Below are positions 59,161 to 64,000 of a stretch of 64,000 bases of DNA, piece after piece. The notes under the pieces are model-generated. The model was given only the letters and a program-made list of their open reading frames with translations. It was not told the DNA's origin and did no database searches. The translations under genes and the position numbers were made by a program. How positions within the stretch are numbered: the first letter of the stretch is position 1; every line of letters starts with the position of its first letter. Origin of the DNA: Codonopsis lanceolata (Eukaryota; Streptophyta; Magnoliopsida; Asterales; Campanulaceae); NCBI GenBank assembly GCA_013146195.2, contig CM028382.1:117069023-117133022 (forward strand), read 5' to 3'.

Positions 59161-59733
59161 ATTATTACCAATAGAATATGTATATCTCACATTGGCTAGA
59201 AAATGATGTTGAGTTTAAATTATTTTATATTATTACCAATAAAAGAGATGTATAACACATTGTTTAAAAAGAAAATGTTAGATTTTAAAGTCTTTAGACT
59301 AAAGACTTTCACTTTTACAAGAGATGTATCTCACATGGTTACAAAATATTCTACTATTATTACCAATAGAATAAATGTATCACACATTGGTTAGAAATTG
59401 ATGTTTATATTAAAAATATTATTATTAATTACTAATTGAAAAGATGTATCATTCATTTGTAATAAAGTGATGTTTGTTTTCAAAGTTTTTTGATAAAAAA
59501 CTTCTACCATTATTACCAACAGAAGATGTATATCTCACATTGGTTAAAAAATGATGTTGATTTTTAATTATTTTATTTTAGATTATATAAAAGATTTATT
59601 ATTTCAATATTTCATGCCCTGGTACAAACGTCACGACATTAACACTTGAATCATCTAAAATGTTGAATAAGTAACTCGTTTTATTTTGTCATGCTCTTAG
59701 CAAACTTTAAAGACTTGTCCAAATGTGTGGTGT
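59159..59733. repeat. Degenerate direct repeats related to the element's right part
   Basis: The phrase ATTACCAATAGAA, then GATGTAT(A/C)TCACATTGG and AAATGATGTTGA, recurs near 59163, 59232, 59355 and 59510, and also inside the element near 58905 and 58965. These may be remains of further copies or of a larger array. No gene. Confidence 0.6.
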
Positions 59734-60514
59734 GGGCAAAGATTTTTCAAAAACTTATAATGCGGTCACCAAAAGTTTGAAGTATTCATTCTTGCTGTCA
59801 TACAAAAATTACGCTGCAAATTAACCCATTTTTTTACGGACGTTAGGTTCAACCGTTAAGTTTGAATGAAATCTCTATTTTACCCTTCTAAATACAATTT
59901 TTTTAATGTAATATTAGAAATCTAAAGGGGTCCAACTGAAAAATATATATATTACACTTATTATTTGTATAAAAATAAGGGGTGAAAATATAATAAAAAA
60001 GAAAATAAATACTAGCACTTTGAATAACTAGAGGGGTCGAAAAATATATATATTACACTTAACCCATCTTAAGTTTCATCTTCCTAACCGCCGCCACCCC
60101 CTCCCCTCCCCACATTCACACCCATCTTCGTCTTCCTATTTCCAGTTTACTCATTCCCATTTGGTCAGTGGAATGAGGACGAAGAAGAGCAAGAAGAAAA
60201 TGGAGAGTGATAGTAAACCCATTTACAGGAAGGGGTTGTTTGATTAAGTCATGGTTTGGGTTTATGAATGTTCTGGTAAAGGATAGAGGAGAAAGACTGA
60301 AGGGTTCTATGATTTCTTTGGTTTATTTTCTTGACACTTGGTTTGAGAATTTTAGTTTTTTACTTTATCTTGGGCGGGTTACCTTGAGGATTTGTAGAGA
60401 TGAGTTTCCTTTTCACTATATACCCGAATTGAGGTGTACGTTGATGATGAGCTCAAAAAATAACTCACGGAAAAAATCCATCGAGTGGGTTTCAGATATC
60501 GATGGTGTTTAGCG
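59734..60514. mobile_element. Degraded Mutator-like element, same TIR family as 44505
   Basis: 59734-59935 matches the left inverted repeat of the element at 44505: GGCAAAGATTTTTCAAAAA, GCGGTCACCAAAAGTTT, GACGTTAGGTTCAACCGTTAAG, then TTTACCC and TATTAGAAATCTAAAGGGG. The interior (60064-60514) is GC-richer at its start and holds frames without known domains (60207-60512, 101 codons). The opposite inverted repeat was not found, so the right side is lost or overwritten. A short segment AAAAATATATATATTACACTT occurs twice (about 59940 and 60040). Confidence 0.55.
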
Positions 60515-60710
60515 GTAGGGCTGTGCATGGGCTCTTAGCCCACGGGTTTTGGCATAGCCCATGCACCCATCTAGCTATGAGTTTTAGTTTCTAATGCCCA
60601 ATATAGTAGTCTTCAAGCGGGCATAAAATTGATGGGATTTCATGGGCTTTGTCGGGCATTACACGAGCATGGGCTTTCATGGGCTTATGGATTGAATTAT
60701 ATGTTTTGAA
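60515..60710. mobile_element. hAT-like non-autonomous fragment
   Basis: Begins TAGGGCTGTGCATGGGCTC and is rich in CATGGGCTT / GCCCATG words, typical of hAT MITEs. No target duplication or second end was confirmed. Confidence 0.4.
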
Positions 60711-61031
60711 AATTTTACACTTACCAAATCTTGGACTTTAAAATAATTGTAGTCCATATAGTTTTTACTTTATACCCATCAAAATAATTAATACAAATAA
60801 TTTCTAGAGATGAAATGAAATAAATATTTACCATCTCAAGTTCTCAACCATACAATTTACAAGTCCAACTTAAACTTTAATATTAGAAGTCCCAAATTAA
60901 AATTTAAAATTACAATTTCACCAAAGCATAGTTCGGCAGCTTTACGAGCATCTGATGATTTATCCTACACAGAGATCAATATATATCATCATTAAGTTAG
61001 GCGTACAAAGGACTCCACTTTACAAAAAAGG
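60711..61031. other. AT-rich non-coding DNA
   Basis: No gene; left flank of the Athila LTR, so 61027-61031 (AAAGG) would be its target site. Confidence 0.5.
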
Positions 61032-62259
61032 TGATAGATGTGTTTTATACGCATCTACTGGGTACTTTTATAGCTTAGAAACAGCAATTCCACGAGGCTT
61101 TTGGCTACTAATATGTGTTTTGGAGCTATATTGTGAGTTTCATGGTTTTAGGTGAAATTATGGGATTTACAAGGCTTTTATTAAAGCTTTCAAGGAAGGG
61201 TGCAAAGTGCAAACATTGATAAGAAGTTTGGATTGGAATCTGAAACCCCTTGCGAACGCAAGGGTAGGAGGCCTTGCCCCCGCAAGGTCTCCAGCGTGTC
61301 TGCCCGATTAGAGTAAAGGACTTGCGGTCGCATCCATACCACACCTTGCCCCCGCAAGCTTTCCACGAGAGTTTAACCCTAACTGAATCTCCCTCCTTCC
61401 CTAAAACACCCTAGTATAAATAGAAGATATGTAGCCTAAAGCCATGGACAATTTTTTAGACCAATTTTAATGTGTAATACATAGCTTTTAGTATTTGTAA
61501 TTATAGTTTAAAGATCGATTGATGTATTCTTTCATTCCGCTGATCTGTTCATCTTCAAGGATGAACTAACCGTTCATTAATCTAGGAATTAGGAGGTAAC
61601 TTGTATCAAATCTATTGCTCAATATATTTTTATTCAATCAAATTTTGTTGATCATGGTGTTTATCAATCTCTTTACTGTCTAGCTTTGACCAAATGAATG
61701 GAATCGCAAGTAGTAAAGACTTAGAGGTGCGGATAGCTGCACGACCAAATGCATATGTCATACACTGGCTCACCATTGTGATAAATTGACATTATCGATG
61801 CACGAGAGTGATAAGTTAGGCCAGGTTCATATATATGATCATAAGTAACATATAGGAATTTCATATGTTCTTGTTCTTAGGGTATAGATTGGATGAATTA
61901 TTTAGGATGGAGACTGAATTATAATTTGACAATCTATATCAATCTTTAGTGAACAAACCCAAGATTTTGATTGATACTTTAATTAAAAGAGTGATAGAGT
62001 ACATACAAGTGAATCCATTTTCCTAGATTTCCCTCCACCATAAGATCGTCATATCTGTGATTGCTGCTTAGACTATAAATTAGATTTCTTGTTTTCGTAG
62101 AATAAATTAGATTAAATAAATAAACCCCCCCCCTTAGTTTAATTGCTACCGGTTTACTTGTTATCTGATTACTTCTTGTCTCTATGGTTCGACCCTAGCT
62201 ACCATACTATTCTACAATAGTTTTGTGCACTTGAAAGGTATAAATTTAAGACACGATCA
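61032..62259 (+). mobile_element. 5' LTR of an Athila-type Ty3/gypsy element
   Basis: 1228 bp from TGATAGATGTGTTTTATACG to ..GACACGATCA. The downstream primer site fixes the right end. It aligns with the minus-strand solo LTR at 32579-33768. It contains a C9 run near 62126. Confidence 0.85.
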
Positions 62260-62265
62260 AGTTTT

Positions 62266-62283
62266 TGGCGCCGTTGCCGAGGA
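62266..62283 (+). other. Primer-binding site, tRNA-Asp type
   Basis: TGGCGCCGTTGCCGAGGA, one base off the canonical Athila/Tat primer site TGGCGCCGTTGCCGGGGA, six bases after the LTR end. Confidence 0.9.
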
Positions 62284-62386
62284 CAAGCTAGTTTATTGGT
62301 AGCGCTTTTAAATTCAGTTTTTATAAAAAGAAAAATACCAAAATATTTTTAATTTATTTTTAGTTAATTGTTTATTTGCTTAATTT

Positions 62387-64000
62387 TTGCATTTTATACA
62401 TGGTTGTAGATCTCTAAATCCCAAGCTGGCATATTTAAATCAAAATATAAATAATCTTGGTAAGAATCTGGAAGATCCTTATAATTTGGAAAATCCACCA
62501 GTTATTCAAGAACAAATAAATAGAGAGGATCTTGTGGCTGATCCTCCAATGGATAATAATAATCAAAATCCTGAAAATCTGGTTCCTCCGGTAAATCAAA
62601 GGAGGGAGGAACCAGCTGAACGAAATATGGAAGCAGTAATAAATCAAAGAACTATAAATGATTATAGTTGACTCATGTTGAATGCAACACCATCATGTCT
62701 AGTATTATCGGAAGCGGTAAGAAATTTCGAACTTAAAGGCCATTTTTATAATATGTTGCCTTCATTCCATGGATTGCTATCTGAAGATCCAGTAACTTTT
62801 GTTAAAGAGTACAATTTTATGACAGATAATTTTTCCTTAGAGATCTGACGGAAGATCAATTAAAAATGAGATACTTTCAATGTGTATTAAAAGATGTAGC
62901 AAAAAGATGGTTTATGAACTTAGCACATAGAAGTGTTTATACTTAGGCTCAACTATATGATTTGTTTATGGGAAAAATCTATCAACATGCATCTCTTTCG
63001 ACTATAGAAAACAAATTATAGCTTTTCAAACAGAACCAGAAGAAAAATTCCATGAAGCATGAGATAGATTCAAAAATTTACTTATCATGTGCCCCATCAT
63101 AATCTATCTCAAGATGTGTTAGTAACTCAATTTTATCACGCTCTTTCACTTGCTTTGCAAATATGGTTGATAGTGCAGCTGGTGGTTCTATTAGTAGAAT
63201 GACACCAGCTGAGTTGGAAAGTTTATTTGAGATGTTAAGTGCAAATTCCCAACAGAAAAGTATAAGAGGTAAAAGTAGAAGTTTGTTCCAAGTTCAAGAT
63301 AATTCAGATACTCAAGCACAAATAGAACAATTGAAGGCACAAGTGGAAGTCATATTACAAAGTAGATCACAAATTCAAGAATTGTGTGTTATTTGTGGAT
63401 TAAATTCTCTTGCTACTAACTTTTGTCCATCTAGTGTTTTGTATCCTAAACAGGCTAATGCTATGAATACGTACCCTCAAAGACAAAGGAATGATCCATA
63501 TTCCAACACATACAATCCAGGTTGGAGGAATCACCCTAACTTTTCATGGGGAGGAAATAAGCCCTTGCAGCCTTAACAATTTCCTAAGCAAGGACAGTTA
63601 CAGATTGAAGAAGCAAAAATTGATGGATTTGAAGGTAGGTAGACTATTTTCAACAGATAAGTAATGGAAGCCATTGACGGTTTTAGGAAAGATCTTGCTC
63701 AAGCTTTACAAGGAAGAGAAGAAGGAAAGTTCCCTAGTCAAATAGAACAAGCAAAATCTATCACTACTCTGCGTAGTGGTAGAGTCATTGGAGAAAAGGT
63801 AAGTGATCCTACTCATTCTGCTGATGTTTCTGATAATATAGATAACTCTGGTGAAGAAATCCAATATAAAGATAAAGATAAAGAAATTCAAGATAAAGAA
63901 ACACAAGAGAAAGAAAAAAAACAAGAGGCAGAACCTCTTGAGGAACCATATGTTGCTCCTCCACCATATGTTCTACTAATACCATTCCTTGGTAGATTGA
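62387..64000 (+). pseudogene. Athila gag remnant, running off the window
   Basis: N-terminal frame 62387-62671 (N/E/P-rich). Then the capsid-like part: NATPSCLVLSEAVRNFELK, SFHGLLSEDPVTFVKEYN, LTEDQLKMRYFQ and WFMNLAHRSV. Next 63163-63576 with MTPAELESLFEMLSANSQQK, a partial zinc knuckle CVICG and NDPYSNTYNPGWRNHPNFSW, a phrase characteristic of Athila gag. The end of the window reads a K/E/D-rich spacer and PPPYVLLIPFL, which normally precedes the protease. Stops or frameshifts near 62671, 62848, 62945, 63020, 63060-63160, 63576 and 63640 make it non-functional. The rest lies beyond the right edge. Confidence 0.8.

Overview
This window looks like repeat-rich nuclear DNA of a flowering plant, most likely a eudicot. 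It is AT-rich and holds a plant-type small heat-shock-like gene, plant LTR retrotransposons (Copia, plus Athila-, Tat- and chromovirus-type Ty3/gypsy), a tRNA-derived SINE, hAT, Mutator-like and Stowaway-type DNA elements, and many microsatellites. No rRNA gene, true tRNA gene, CRISPR array or organellar block was recognised. Every call is by eye from sequence and translation; no database search was run.

Only one ordinary cellular gene is well supported: an intronless HSP20/alpha-crystallin-like gene at 9188-9670 on the minus strand, with a TATA box about 250 bp upstream of its ATG.

Layout. 32-3328 is a compact LTR element whose interior is made only of tandem arrays (54-bp and about 90-170-bp units) with no gag or pol; a solo LTR of the same family sits at 19556-19974 with a perfect 5-bp target duplication. 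Two very long (4.1-4.2 kb) related LTRs in opposite orientation occupy 10796-15024 (minus, with a polypurine tract and some internal sequence) and 23967-28087 (plus, a clean solo LTR with TCCCT duplications). 15200-22900 is AT-rich non-coding DNA with MITEs, short tandem repeats and one small SINE. 28834-32141 is a 5'-truncated Copia element on the minus strand.

32142-41232 is the most structured part. It looks like the 3' half of a Tat-lineage Ty3/gypsy element on the plus strand. Its antisense strand carries two decayed genes: one with a plant mobile domain (PMD) at 35625-37204, and a DUF7745-like one at 32142-34893. These are followed by a 59-bp minisatellite, a polypurine tract and a 1.77-kb LTR. 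It has been invaded in turn by a Copia fragment, an Athila solo LTR that cuts the DUF7745-like frame, a hAT element (38326-39298) and a SINE inside the LTR (40345-40740).

41233-52071 holds a Tat-like solo LTR (42737-43490), a Pack-MULE candidate (44505-45868), a 329-bp tandem array (46980-47849) running into an unidentified coding-like segment, a Stowaway MITE, a LINE scrap and a hAT element (51337-52045). 52072-57989 is a decayed Copia element on the plus strand (5' LTR, primer site, gag, protease, integrase, half of the reverse transcriptase). It is cut off by a TA-flanked element with about 100-bp inverted repeats. 61032 to the right edge is the 5' end of an Athila-type element (LTR, tRNA-Asp-type primer site, broken gag).

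Nothing here forms a pathway. The window is a record of nested transposition, solo-LTR formation and decay around one housekeeping-type gene.
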